NCBI RefSeq assembly: GCF_000342045.1
Contig: NZ_AONQ01000014.1
Location: forward strand, 1-64,000
From: Paramagnetospirillum caucaseum
GTDB taxonomy: Bacteria; Pseudomonadota; Alphaproteobacteria; Rhodospirillales; Magnetospirillaceae
Length of the DNA stretch: 64,000 bases
Direction: 5' to 3'
Below the pieces are notes generated by a model. That model saw only the letters and a list, made by a program, of their open reading frames with translations. It ran no database searches and was not told the DNA's origin. Positions 1-11,654 of the stretch are shown here, one piece after another. Each line of letters begins with the position of its first letter. Position 1 is the first letter of the stretch. A program made the translations under genes and the position numbers.

Positions 1-3
1 TCC

Positions 4-804
4 CTAATCCCGTCCGGCCACGCCGCATTCGGCGATGGTCTTGCCCAGCTCCGTGCAGATGGCCTTGGCGGCGCCGTCGTCCCTGGCTCCGGCGAACAGG
101 CGGACGAACTTGCCCTTGCCCTTGAGCTCGACGCTCTTCATCACCGGTTCCGAGGCCTTGAGGGTGGACGAGCGCCCGGCCAGGATGCCCCAGCCCTTGC
201 GGGCCCAATCCTCGGTCTTGTACGAGGCGAGATAGACCAGCTTGCGCGGTGCCCCGGCGGCCGGGGCGGCGGCCGGAGCGGGAGCGGGCGGCGGCGCGGG
301 GGGCGGCAGGGCGGCGGCCAGCGCCATGGGCGGCGCTGCCGGCTCGGCCATCATGGGAGCGGGATTGGCGGCCAGCTTCTCGCCATGCTCCAGGCGCAGC
401 ACCCAGCCGCCATACCGGGTCAGCAGGGCGCCGTCGCCCATCACCGCATAGCGGGCGAAGGGCTGGCCGGCGCATTCCACGGCAAGGACGGCGACCGTCT
501 CGTCCAGGCCCGCCCCGGCGGGAGCGGCGGCGCCGATCACCGTATTGAGCGGCGCCCGCTCCTCGCCATAGCGCGGCGACGGGCAGACGCGGCCGGCGGC
601 GTCGCCGGCGCGGGCCGCGTCCATGGGAACCGCCTGGCCGCGCGGGGCCGAGGCGGCGTCGCTCACCGCCCTCGAGGCGAAGGCGTCGGTGACGATCCAG
701 GTCCCGTGGTGCCAGGAGCCGTCCACGGGCCGGGGCGAGGCGCAGCCTCCCAGCAGGGCGGCGGCGCCAAGCGGCAGCAGGATGAGCGGAAACCGATGGG
801 TCAT
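4..804 (-). CDS. Lipoprotein with C-terminal SPOR-like domain
   Basis: Predicted envelope lipoprotein of 266 aa. The N-terminus is a hydrophobic signal ending in a lipobox (LLGGC), so the mature protein probably starts with a lipidated Cys. The middle is low-complexity Ala/Pro (around residues 150-185). The last ~70 residues (from KLVYLASYKTEDWARKGW) resemble a SPOR-type repeat fold, a family that binds denuded peptidoglycan or mediates envelope contacts. The start is placed at the ATG at 804 because a GAGGTG ribosome site lies just upstream; two GTG codons (810, 807) precede it in frame. It follows the carbonic anhydrase gene by a few bases and is probably co-transcribed with it. The SPOR assignment is by pattern only; the exact function is unknown. 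Confidence 0.65.
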   Translation of the reverse strand: MTHRFPLILLPLGAAALLGGCASPRPVDGSWHHGTWIVTDAFASRAVSDAASAPRGQAVPMDAARAGDAAGRVCPSPRYGEERAPLNTVIGAAAPAGAGLDETVAVLAVECAGQPFARYAVMGDGALLTRYGGWVLRLEHGEKLAANPAPMMAEPAAPPMALAAALPPPAPPPAPAPAAAPAAGAPRKLVYLASYKTEDWARKGWGILAGRSSTLKASEPVMKSVELKGKGKFVRLFAGARDDGAAKAICTELGKTIAECGVAGRD

Positions 805-811
805 CACCACC

Positions 812-1582
812 TCACATCACGTCGAGCAGCAGCTTGCGGCGGTTGAGCGGCTGGACCGGACGGGCATTGTTGGGAAACAGCTTGGCGAAGGCGGCCAGTT
901 GCTCGGCCGAGGCGGTGATTGCCTGACGGTAGACCACCCACTGCACCACTTCCGAGCAGGGCGGCGTGGTCAGCGACCCGGCATAGCGGAAGGTCACCGG
1001 GTCCTTGGGCACCAGCATGGCGGGATCGAGCATGGAGGCCGCCGTGGCGCTTTCGCCGCCCTTGGCCGGCATCACCTGCCAGATGGCCTCCAGCGCCGGA
1101 TTGGCGGCGCCCTTGGCGATCATCACGCCCAGCACCGCCAGACCGCCGTCGGCGGTCTTGTGGACGAAGTGACACTCCATGTCGAAGAAGGCCCCGTCCA
1201 CCGTATGCTCGCTGGGGTGATGGAAGTGGAACTGCAGCAGGTCGTACGACTTGCCGTCCAGCATCAGGCTGCCGCCGCCGGCGCAGTCCACCTGGATGGT
1301 GTGGCCGTTGTTCTGCACCCGGAGCGGCACCGGCCGCCACGCGGTCAGCGGGTCGCCGACGATGGCCGCCACCGGCTTGGTCAGGTCGATGGGCGATTGC
1401 TCGCGGCCCATGGAGCAGGCGGCGTATTCCGGCGACAGCATGCCCCATTCCTTGGGACCGCCATGCCCCTCATAGGCCCAGTGGGCCCCCTCGGCCGCCA
1501 CCGCCTGGGCGATGGAGCCGCCGCAGCTGCCGCACAGGCAGGCGGCGCCGGTGGCGCCCTTGAGGAATGAACGACGATCCAT
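812..1582 (-). CDS. Alpha-class carbonic anhydrase, exported (Tat-type signal)
   Basis: Zinc enzyme interconverting CO2 and bicarbonate, predicted periplasmic. Alpha-class hallmarks are visible: QFHFHHPSEH and ECHFVHK supply the three zinc-binding histidines, and GSLTTPPCSEVVQW is the conserved C-terminal block. The N-terminus has a twin-arginine motif (DRRSFLKG) followed by a hydrophobic stretch. The start is the ATG at 1582, which places RRxFLK at the N-terminus and has GGAGGGG upstream; an in-frame ATG at 1600 is less likely. About 256 aa, normal for bacterial alpha-CAs. Cysteines in the signal region (CLCGSC) are unusual but would be removed by processing. First gene of a two-gene unit with the downstream lipoprotein. 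Confidence 0.93.
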   Translation of the reverse strand: MDRRSFLKGATGAACLCGSCGGSIAQAVAAEGAHWAYEGHGGPKEWGMLSPEYAACSMGREQSPIDLTKPVAAIVGDPLTAWRPVPLRVQNNGHTIQVDCAGGGSLMLDGKSYDLLQFHFHHPSEHTVDGAFFDMECHFVHKTADGGLAVLGVMIAKGAANPALEAIWQVMPAKGGESATAASMLDPAMLVPKDPVTFRYAGSLTTPPCSEVVQWVVYRQAITASAEQLAAFAKLFPNNARPVQPLNRRKLLLDVM

Positions 1583-1644
1583 GACAGCCCCTCCCGTCAA
1601 ATACTTTGGGCGGAAAGGCTATCGTTGAATCCATCCGCCGTCCA

Positions 1645-3600
<1,956 letters not shown>

Positions 3601-3780
3601 GCTTCCTCCGCGCTTTACGATCATTCGTTCGATTCTACGGCGAAGCCGCAGCCGCGCCAAGGGTTGATCCTGCGGGGACTACCTATAGTCAGGACACAAT
3701 TTGCCTGATTCAATCCCTGGAGCGGAGAGCAAAGTCGTAGCATACTCATCGGCTATCCATTCGAGGAATCCAGGCTTCAC

Positions 3781-4083
3781 ATGAACATTTCCATCTCCCA
3801 CCAGGACGACACCCTGACCGTCCGGCTCGACGGGACCATGGACTATACCGTCACCAGCCAGATGAACGGTCTGATCACCGACATCAACTCGATCACTGCA
3901 TCGCGGGTCGTCTTCGACCTGGCCAAGGTCGGACGGGTGGATTCCGTCGGGCTGGGCATGCTGCACCTCGCCAAGGACGAGATCGTCGGCAAGGGGCGGC
4001 GCCTGACCCTGCGCGGGGCGGCGGGCAATGTCCGGCGCCTGTTCGAACTGACCGACGGCGATTCCAGCTTCGATTTCGAGTAG
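3781..4083 (+). CDS. STAS-domain protein (anti-anti-sigma-like)
   Basis: Single STAS domain of 100 aa, the fold of SpoIIAA/RsbV anti-sigma antagonists. The motif DSVGLGMLHLAKDE (around residues 58-71) carries the serine that partner-switching kinases phosphorylate in this family. No anti-sigma kinase or sigma factor is adjacent, so the partner is not evident. The downstream DnaJ-domain gene begins 9 bp after its stop, suggesting one transcript. The ribosome site is weak (GAGGA about 14 bases upstream). The STAS fold is clear; the pathway is unknown. Confidence 0.85.
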   Translation: MNISISHQDDTLTVRLDGTMDYTVTSQMNGLITDINSITASRVVFDLAKVGRVDSVGLGMLHLAKDEIVGKGRRLTLRGAAGNVRRLFELTDGDSSFDFE

Positions 4084-4092
4084 TCCACGTCC

Positions 4093-4578
4093 ATGCTTCT
4101 TCGCTTGGCTCTGGCGGTCGGCGGCGCGCTCGCCCTGTGGTGGGGGTGGCGCTGGTGGCGGAAGGCGCCGCCCGACAAGGCGAAGAAGGTGCTGGCCGGC
4201 GCCGTCCTCGCCGCCCTGGTGATCGGCGGCGTGGCGTTGGTGCTCACCGGCAAGCTGGCCGGGCTATTCGCCATCATCGCCGGCCTGTCGCCGTGGATCG
4301 GCCGGGCCATGCGCCTGCATCAGCTGTGGCGGACGCTGCGCGGCCTGGCCAATGGAACGCGCCCCGGCGCCGGGGCCCCGCCGCCGCCCTCTCCCCCCGC
4401 CGATACGGCCATGACCCGCGCCCAGGCCCTCGAGGTGCTGGGCCTCGCCCCCGGCGCCACCCCCGACGAAATCCGCGAGGCCCACCGCCGCCTGATGCGC
4501 TCGGCCCACCCCGATGCCGGCGGTTCCACCTGGATCGCCGCCCGCCTCAATCAGGCCCGCGACATCCTGTTGGGGTAA
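4093..4578 (+). CDS. Membrane-anchored DnaJ-domain protein
   Basis: Small J-domain protein of 161 aa. N-terminal hydrophobic segments (about residues 1-20 and 35-70) predict two membrane spans. A Pro-rich linker follows, then a C-terminal truncated J-domain (about residues 105-161) with the HPD tripeptide (RSAHPDAGG) that stimulates Hsp70 ATPase activity. This architecture resembles the bacterial relatives of mitochondrial Tim14/Pam18 common in alphaproteobacteria. It probably recruits DnaK to the membrane; the client is unknown. Follows the STAS gene closely and precedes galU by about 100 bp. Confidence 0.85.
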   Translation: MLLRLALAVGGALALWWGWRWWRKAPPDKAKKVLAGAVLAALVIGGVALVLTGKLAGLFAIIAGLSPWIGRAMRLHQLWRTLRGLANGTRPGAGAPPPPSPPADTAMTRAQALEVLGLAPGATPDEIREAHRRLMRSAHPDAGGSTWIAARLNQARDILLG

Positions 4579-4679
4579 TCGTTGCTTCCGTTGCGCGGGC
4601 ATGGCAAAACATGCCGCGACCGGAACGAGGCGCGGCCAAGAGCGCCGGGCGGTCGAGACAAAGCTTTCAGGAGTGTTCG

Positions 4680-5552
4680 ATGACTCGTCGAGTCCGCAAG
4701 GCCGTGTTCCCCGTGGGTGGCATGGGCACCCGCTTCCTGCCCGCCACCAAGGCGATGCCCAAGGAAATGCTGCCGGTGGTGGACAAGCCGCTGATCCAGT
4801 ACGCGGTGGAAGAGGCGGCGGCGGCCGGCTGCGAGCACTTCATCTTCGTCACCGGGCGCGGCAAGAACGCGCTGGAGGACCATTTCGACCACAACCCCGA
4901 GCTGGAGCGCATCCTCAAGGAACGCGGCAAGTTCGATCTGGTCGAGGCGGTGACCTCGTGGATGCCCAAGTCGGGCCAGATCTCCTATACAAGGCAATCC
5001 GAGCCCCTGGGCCTCGGCCACGCCGTGTGGTGCGCCCGCGACCTGGTGGCCGACGAACCCTTCGCCGTGCTGCTGCCCGACGACCTGATCCTGTCCAAGA
5101 CCGCCTGCCTGAAGCAGATGGCCGCCGTGCACACCGAGGTGGGCGGCCATGTGGTCGCCGTCTCCGACGTGCCGCGCGAGCACACCAGGCGCTACGGCAT
5201 CCTGGACGTGGAGCACGACAACGGCCGCCTGGCCCGCGCCAAGGGTCTGGTCGAGAAGCCCGACCCCGAGGTTGCCCCCTCGACCCTGTCGATCATCGGC
5301 CGCTACATCCTGCATCCCGCCGTCTTCGACGTGCTGGACAGGAAGGAAAAGGGCGCCGGCGGCGAGATTCAGCTGACCGACGCCATCAGCCAGACCATCG
5401 GCATGGTGCCCTTCCACGGCCTGCGCTTCGAGGGCACCCGTTACGATTGCGGCGACAAGGTGGGCTGGCTGGAAGCCAACCTGGCCTTCGCCCTGGCCCG
5501 CGACGACACGGCCGAGGCCGCCCGCGACCTGATCACCCGCTTTCACGGCTGA
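4680..5552 (+). CDS. galU: UTP--glucose-1-phosphate uridylyltransferase
   Basis: Makes UDP-glucose from UTP and glucose-1-phosphate. It is 290 aa, normal for GalU. The nucleotidyltransferase signature near the N-terminus is FPVGGMGTRFLPATKAMPKE; later family blocks include VDKPLIQYAVEEA and the C-terminal YDCGDKVGWLEANLAFAL. The start is the ATG at 4680 with AGGAG upstream. Ugd, which oxidises its product, begins 13 bp downstream, and phosphoglucomutase, which supplies its substrate, lies further on, so this is a sugar-nucleotide cluster for exopolysaccharide or LPS precursors. Confidence 0.95.
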   Translation: MTRRVRKAVFPVGGMGTRFLPATKAMPKEMLPVVDKPLIQYAVEEAAAAGCEHFIFVTGRGKNALEDHFDHNPELERILKERGKFDLVEAVTSWMPKSGQISYTRQSEPLGLGHAVWCARDLVADEPFAVLLPDDLILSKTACLKQMAAVHTEVGGHVVAVSDVPREHTRRYGILDVEHDNGRLARAKGLVEKPDPEVAPSTLSIIGRYILHPAVFDVLDRKEKGAGGEIQLTDAISQTIGMVPFHGLRFEGTRYDCGDKVGWLEANLAFALARDDTAEAARDLITRFHG

Positions 5553-5565
5553 GGACTAGAGCGTC

Positions 5566-6873
5566 ATGCGCATCGCCATGATCGGCACCGGCTATGTGGG
5601 TCTGGTGTCGGGAACCTGCTTCTCGGAATTCGGCATCGACGTCACCTGCGTCGACAAGGACGCCGCCAAGATCGAGAAGCTGCACCAGAACGTCATGCCC
5701 ATCTACGAGCCGGGCCTGGACGACATGGTCGCCGCCAATGTGGAAGCCGGCCGGCTGGCCTTCACCACCGACCTCAAGGCGGCGGTCAAGGATGCCGACG
5801 CGGTGTTCATCGCGGTGGGCACCCCGTCGCGGCGCGGCGACGGCCATGCCGACCTTTCCTACGTCTATGCCGCGGCCGAGGAAATCGCCGATGCCATGAC
5901 CGGCTACACCGTGGTGGTGACCAAGTCCACCGTGCCGGTGGGCACCGGCGACGAGGTGGAGCGCATCATCCGGGCGCGCCGCCCCGATGCCGAGTTCGAC
6001 GTGGTCTCCAATCCGGAATTCCTGCGCGAAGGCTCGGCCATCAACGACTTCATGCGGCCCGACCGCGTGGTGATCGGCACCGAATCCGAGAAGGCCCGCA
6101 AGGTGATGAAGCAACTCTATCGGGTGCTCTACCTGATCGAGACCCCCATCGCCTTCACCTCGCGCCGCACTTCCGAGCTGATCAAGTACGCCGGCAATAC
6201 CTTCCTGGCCACCAAGATCACCTTCATCAACGAGATCGCCGATCTGTGCGAGAAGGTGGGGGCCGACGTCCACGACGTGGCCAAGGGTATCGGCCTGGAC
6301 GGCCGCATCGGCAAGAAGTTCCTGCATCCCGGTCCCGGCTACGGCGGCTCGTGCTTCCCCAAGGACACCCTGGCCCTGGTCAAGACCGCGCGGGATTACG
6401 ACGCGCCCTTGCGTATCGTCGAGACGGTGGTGGCCGTCAACGACGCCCGCAAGAAGCAGATGGCCGAGCGGGTGATCGCCGCCTGCGGCGGCTCGGTCAA
6501 GGGCAGGACCGTCGCGGTGCTGGGCCTGACCTTCAAGCCCAACACCGACGACATGCGCGATTCGCCGTCCATCGACATCGTCACGGCCCTGGTCGAAGCC
6601 GGCGCCGCCGTCAAGGCCTTCGACCCCGAGGGCATGGAGGAGGCCAGGAAGCTGCTGCCTGCCGGCGTCGAATACTGCAAGGACGCCTACGCCACCATGC
6701 CGGGCGCCCATTGCGCGGTGATCATCACCGAGTGGAACGAGTTCCGCGCCCTCGACCTTAAGAAGGTCAAGTCGCTGCTGGCCTCTCCGGCCATCGTCGA
6801 CCTGCGCAACGTCTATGCGCCGGAAGAGATGGCCGAGCTGGGCTTCGCCTACACCAGCATCGGCCGGCCGTAG
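5566..6873 (+). CDS. ugd: UDP-glucose 6-dehydrogenase
   Basis: NAD-dependent four-electron oxidation of UDP-glucose to UDP-glucuronate. It is 435 aa, typical. The N-terminal Rossmann fingerprint is IGTGYVGLVSG; the catalytic block is GPGYGGSCFPKDT with the active-site Cys; NPEFLREGSAINDF and KSTVPVGTG are further family motifs. It lies 13 bp after galU and is almost certainly co-transcribed. A repeat-associated accessory patch follows before the next gene of the pathway (pgm), indicating an insertion between pathway genes or at least a cluster break. Confidence 0.95.
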   Translation: MRIAMIGTGYVGLVSGTCFSEFGIDVTCVDKDAAKIEKLHQNVMPIYEPGLDDMVAANVEAGRLAFTTDLKAAVKDADAVFIAVGTPSRRGDGHADLSYVYAAAEEIADAMTGYTVVVTKSTVPVGTGDEVERIIRARRPDAEFDVVSNPEFLREGSAINDFMRPDRVVIGTESEKARKVMKQLYRVLYLIETPIAFTSRRTSELIKYAGNTFLATKITFINEIADLCEKVGADVHDVAKGIGLDGRIGKKFLHPGPGYGGSCFPKDTLALVKTARDYDAPLRIVETVVAVNDARKKQMAERVIAACGGSVKGRTVAVLGLTFKPNTDDMRDSPSIDIVTALVEAGAAVKAFDPEGMEEARKLLPAGVEYCKDAYATMPGAHCAVIITEWNEFRALDLKKVKSLLASPAIVDLRNVYAPEEMAELGFAYTSIGRP

Positions 6874-6971
6874 GCATCGTCACCGGTTTATTGGAACGAC
6901 GGGAATGCGGGCACTTGTTGCCCGCATTCTTGTTTTCGCAGATCATCCATTCTGCGGCAGACGTGTTGATT

Positions 6972-7030
6972 GCAGCCGACTCCGGCTGGCAACACGGATG
7001 AACACAGATCAGCGCGGATGAACGCGGATG
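6972..7030 (+). repeat. Structured repeat R1 (GAACACGGATG family), forward orientation
   Basis: A small hairpin (AGCCGACTCCGGCT) is followed at 6991-7030 by four spaced copies of the word (A/C)ACGGATG or GCGGATG. The last copy contains the ATG used as start codon of the DUF2971 gene. Related copies in inverse orientation lie at 7882-7913 and 7957-8026, and relatives at 33876-33953 and 36122-36241. The function is not established; words of this type recur in intergenic regions of several bacteria (recollection, not checked). Confidence 0.8.
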
Positions 7031-7873
7031 GGCGACAAACCGGACACCCCCGAGATTCTCTACCACTATTGCAGCAATGCCGCCTTCCTCTCGATCATCG
7101 AGAGCGGCACCATCCGGCTGTCCGATCTCAGCCTGTCCAACGACAGCCAGGAAGGCCGGTGGGTGAAGAAGATAATCAATGATTCCCTGAAGCCTAGCGG
7201 TATCGAGACCGACATCCCGATGCGATATCTGGATGAAATCATAGATAAGACTCGGGCGCTCGGGTTCTGCGTGTCCGGGGACCATGACAGCCTGAGCCAA
7301 TGGAGAGCATGCGCCGACAATGCCTCTGGAGTAGCCATTGGCCTCTCGGCCGAATATTTGAAACTTTCATCACGCCCAAACCTCGGATTCCGCCACCACA
7401 TGGCGGGCTTTGACAGAGTTCGTTACAAATTAGATGAGCGGCAGCAACTTATTTTAGGGCTCATAGAAGAAATCTCATCAATTACCGCCGAAAATTAAGC
7501 AAAATTAACAAGAGAAGCAATTGCGCAATTAATAGATCAAAAAACTTCCGTCTTTATAGTTAGCAACCCATACGCACTATTTCTCATAAAGAATCCAAAA
7601 TTCTGTGAAGAGAATGAATATCGTACGCTTGTTCAGTACTTTACACCAAGTCAGCGAGAAAACAGTTTGGCTGATGTTCTTCAGCACAGGGTATCAGGGA
7701 ATGGGATTGTCCCTTTCTTGGCCGCGCGGCTTTGCCACAATGGCGGATCACCCATCAAGAGGGTCGTTCTCGGCCCCAGAAATAACACCCCAAAATACGT
7801 GATCGAAGACCTCCTGGCCAAGCACGGCCATGAGCGTGTCGATGTGGATCTATCCGAGGCCTCCTATCGTTGA
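7028..7873 (+). pseudogene. DUF2971 family gene interrupted by one in-frame TAA
   Basis: Reading one frame from the ATG at 7028 to the TGA at 7871-7873 gives 281 codons with a single internal stop, TAA at 7496-7498. Residues before the stop (LYHYCSNAAFLSIIESG, LSNDSQEGRW, SLSQWRACADNASGVAIGLS) match the DUF2971 pattern, and residues after it (NPKFCEENEYRTLVQYF) continue the same family. It is therefore one gene with a point nonsense change, not two genes. DUF2971 proteins are of unknown function and are scattered among accessory regions. Base composition is clearly AT-richer than the neighbours around 7300-7650, a sign of transfer. Its start codon sits inside repeat R1, and repeat R2 begins 8 bp after its stop. 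A sequencing error or a functional 156-aa truncated product cannot be excluded. Confidence 0.8.
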
Positions 7874-7881
7874 TCATCCCC

Positions 7882-7913
7882 TTCATCCGTGAACATCCGC
7901 GTCCATCCGTGTT
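7882..7913 (-). repeat. Repeat R2 (CATCCGTG family), inverse orientation to R1
   Basis: Thirty-two bases made of four spaced copies of CATCCGTG/CATCCGCG. It differs at only two positions from the right arm of R3 (7995-8026). Relative to R1 it is inverted, so the DUF2971 pseudogene is enclosed by inverted copies. Confidence 0.85.
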
Positions 7914-7956
7914 ACCTCATCCCCGTCGCCCGCACCTCTGCATGCAGCAAGAGCAG

Positions 7957-8026
7957 CACGGATAAACACAGATTGGTCTGAACAATCCGTCCCATTCATC
8001 CGTGGACATCCGCGTTCATCCGTGTT
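7957..8026. repeat. Repeat R3, self-complementary CACGGATA / CATCCGTG pair
   Basis: The left arm CACGGATAAACACAGATT (7957-7974) faces right-arm words AATCCGT (7984-7990) and CATCCGTG (from 7997), so the unit can fold on itself. It is preceded by the palindrome CTGCATGCAG (about 7938-7947). It ends 45 bp before the GxxExxY gene start, so it may lie in that gene's leader. Confidence 0.8.
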
Positions 8027-8071
8027 GTCCTCGCCTCGACCACCCCATCGCCCCACCCGCCACGACGTCCC

Positions 8072-8458
8072 ATGCTGTCTGAAGCAGAATCCGGCCTGAA
8101 TGCACTGACCGAACGCATCATCGGCGCGGCCTTTGCTGTGGCGAACGCCTTGGGCCATGGCTTCCTGGAAGTCGTCTACCGTAACGCCCTGTTCGAGGAA
8201 CTGAGCCTGGACGGCATTGCCGTCAGGAAGGAGCAGCCCTTCCCCGTCCATTACCGTGGACGGCAGGTAGGCCTTTACGTGGCCGATCTGGTGGAGGAAG
8301 ACAGGGTGATCGTGGAACTGAAGGCCATCGACGGGTTGGCGCAGTCCCACGCGGCGCAGGTCCTCAACGACCTCAAGGCCAGCACCCTGCCGGTGGGGCT
8401 GCTGCTGAATTTCGGGCGGCCGAAGCTGGAAATCCGTCGGGTGGTGTTGGCGAAATGA
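8072..8458 (+). CDS. GxxExxY family protein (PD-(D/E)XK nuclease fold)
   Basis: Protein of 128 aa. The family-defining motif is G30-F-L-E33-V-V-Y36. Downstream, D72 (YVADLV) and E82-L-K84 (VIVELKA) form the D...ExK core expected of the PD-(D/E)XK nuclease superfamily, to which this family is assigned. The C-terminal block HAAQVLNDLKAS...GLLLNFG is also characteristic. The catalytic triad looks intact, so a nuclease activity is possible, but no biochemical role is established that I know of. Repeats R2/R3 lie directly upstream; no good Shine-Dalgarno is visible, so the start is less certain. It is placed between ugd and pgm with the DUF2971 pseudogene, suggesting an accessory insert. Confidence 0.9.
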   Translation: MLSEAESGLNALTERIIGAAFAVANALGHGFLEVVYRNALFEELSLDGIAVRKEQPFPVHYRGRQVGLYVADLVEEDRVIVELKAIDGLAQSHAAQVLNDLKASTLPVGLLLNFGRPKLEIRRVVLAK

Positions 8459-10150
<1,692 letters not shown>

Positions 10151-10151
10151 C

Positions 10152-11537
10152 ATGACCGCACACACCTTTCACCCCACCATCCTGCGCGAATACGACATCC
10201 GCGGCATCGTCGGCGAGACCCTGTTCGCAGCCGATGCCGAGGCCATCGGCAAGGCCTTCGGCACCCGCATGCGGCGCAACGGCGGCCATGTGGTGGCGCT
10301 GGGCTGGGACGGACGGCTGTCGAGCCCCGAGATGGCCGAGGCGCTGACCCGGGGCCTGATCGCCTCGGGCTGCACGGTGCGGCGCATCGGGCGCGGCCCC
10401 ACCCCCATGCTGTACTTCGCCGCCAAGGTCAGGGACGCCGACGGCGGCATCATGGTGACCGGCAGCCACAACCCGCCCAACCACAACGGCTTCAAGATGG
10501 TGCTGGCCGGCCGGCCGTTCTTCGGTGCCGATATCCAGTCGCTGGGCGCCATCGCCTTCGCCGGCGACTTCGCCACCGGCGAAGGCAAGGCGATCGAGGA
10601 TTCGGTGTTCGAGGAATACGTCTCGCGCCTGGCCCAGGACTATGACGGCGAACGCGATCTGCGGGTGGTGTGGGATTGCGGCAACGGCGCCACCGGCGAG
10701 GTGCTGCATGCCCTGGTCAAGCGCCTGCCCGGCACCCACACCGTGCTGTTCGGCGAGATCGACGGGCGCTTTCCCAACCACCATCCCGACCCCACCGAGC
10801 CCCACAACCTGGTGGCGCTGCAGGACAAGGTGCTGACCGAATCCGCCCATCTGGGGATCGCCTTCGACGGCGACGGTGACCGCATCGGCGTGGTGGACGG
10901 CGAGGGCCGCATCCTCTATGGCGACCAGATCCTGGTGATCCTGGCCGAGGATCTGCTGAAGACCCAGCCCGGCGCCACCGTCATCGCCGACGTCAAGGCC
11001 TCCAGGGTGTTCTTCGACGAGGTCCGCCGCATGGGCGGCAACCCCATCATGGGCCGTACCGGCCATTCGCTGATCAAGACCCAGATGGCCGAGACCGGGG
11101 CGCCCCTGGCCGGCGAGATGAGCGGCCACATCTTCTTCGCCGACCGCTATTACGGCTTCGACGACGCCCTGTACGCCGCCATCCGGTTGCTGGGCATCGT
11201 GGCACGCTGGGATCACATGACCATCGGCCAGCGCCGCGACCATCTGCCCCACATGGTCAACACCCCGGAATTGCGTTTCGACTGCCCGGAGGAGCGCAAG
11301 TTCGCCGTGGTGGCCGAGGTCAGAGCCCGGCTGGAGGCCGAGGGCGCCGACTTCTCCGCCATCGACGGCGTGCGGGTCGATACCATGGACGGCTGGTGGC
11401 TTCTGCGTGCCTCCAACACCCAGGCGGTGCTGGTGGCCCGCTGCGAGGCGGCCAGTCCCGAGGGACTGAAACGCCTGCGCCGGACCCTGGCCGACCAGTT
11501 GGCCGCCAGCGGCGTCAGCCTTGGGCCTACCCACTGA
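10152..11537 (+). CDS. Phosphomannomutase/phosphoglucomutase
   Basis: Alpha-D-phosphohexomutase of 461 aa, like AlgC/ManB enzymes that make mannose-1-phosphate (and glucose-1-phosphate) for GDP-sugars and LPS. Motifs: YDIRGIVGETL at the N-terminus, the catalytic phosphoserine loop VTGSHNPPNHNGFK, the metal-binding FDGDGDRIGVVD, the sugar-binding GEMSGHIFF, and the C-terminal phosphate-binding RASNTQAVLVARCE. It follows pgm with 1 bp between them. Mannose versus glucose preference cannot be read from the sequence. The galU-ugd-pgm-pmm arrangement marks the region as a surface polysaccharide precursor cluster. Confidence 0.92.
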   Translation: MTAHTFHPTILREYDIRGIVGETLFAADAEAIGKAFGTRMRRNGGHVVALGWDGRLSSPEMAEALTRGLIASGCTVRRIGRGPTPMLYFAAKVRDADGGIMVTGSHNPPNHNGFKMVLAGRPFFGADIQSLGAIAFAGDFATGEGKAIEDSVFEEYVSRLAQDYDGERDLRVVWDCGNGATGEVLHALVKRLPGTHTVLFGEIDGRFPNHHPDPTEPHNLVALQDKVLTESAHLGIAFDGDGDRIGVVDGEGRILYGDQILVILAEDLLKTQPGATVIADVKASRVFFDEVRRMGGNPIMGRTGHSLIKTQMAETGAPLAGEMSGHIFFADRYYGFDDALYAAIRLLGIVARWDHMTIGQRRDHLPHMVNTPELRFDCPEERKFAVVAEVRARLEAEGADFSAIDGVRVDTMDGWWLLRASNTQAVLVARCEAASPEGLKRLRRTLADQLAASGVSLGPTH

Positions 11538-11654
11538 TGACGGCTTGAATTTCTCCGGCTTCGGTTTCAGACTGGTCCTATTCAAAGGTAGGGGGTCTGG
11601 GACCGGTCGCCCCGCCGTATAAAAACAAAGCCAAGACATCAAGGGGGACCAGCC

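Noticed and set aside
7667-7873. Separate small gene downstream of the DUF2971 fragment
   Set aside because: It is in the same frame as the upstream fragment and continues its family similarity; only one stop codon separates them.
7882-8026. Possible CRISPR-like array
   Set aside because: Words are 8-10 bases, unevenly spaced, partly inverted and self-complementary, with no unique spacers or cas genes.
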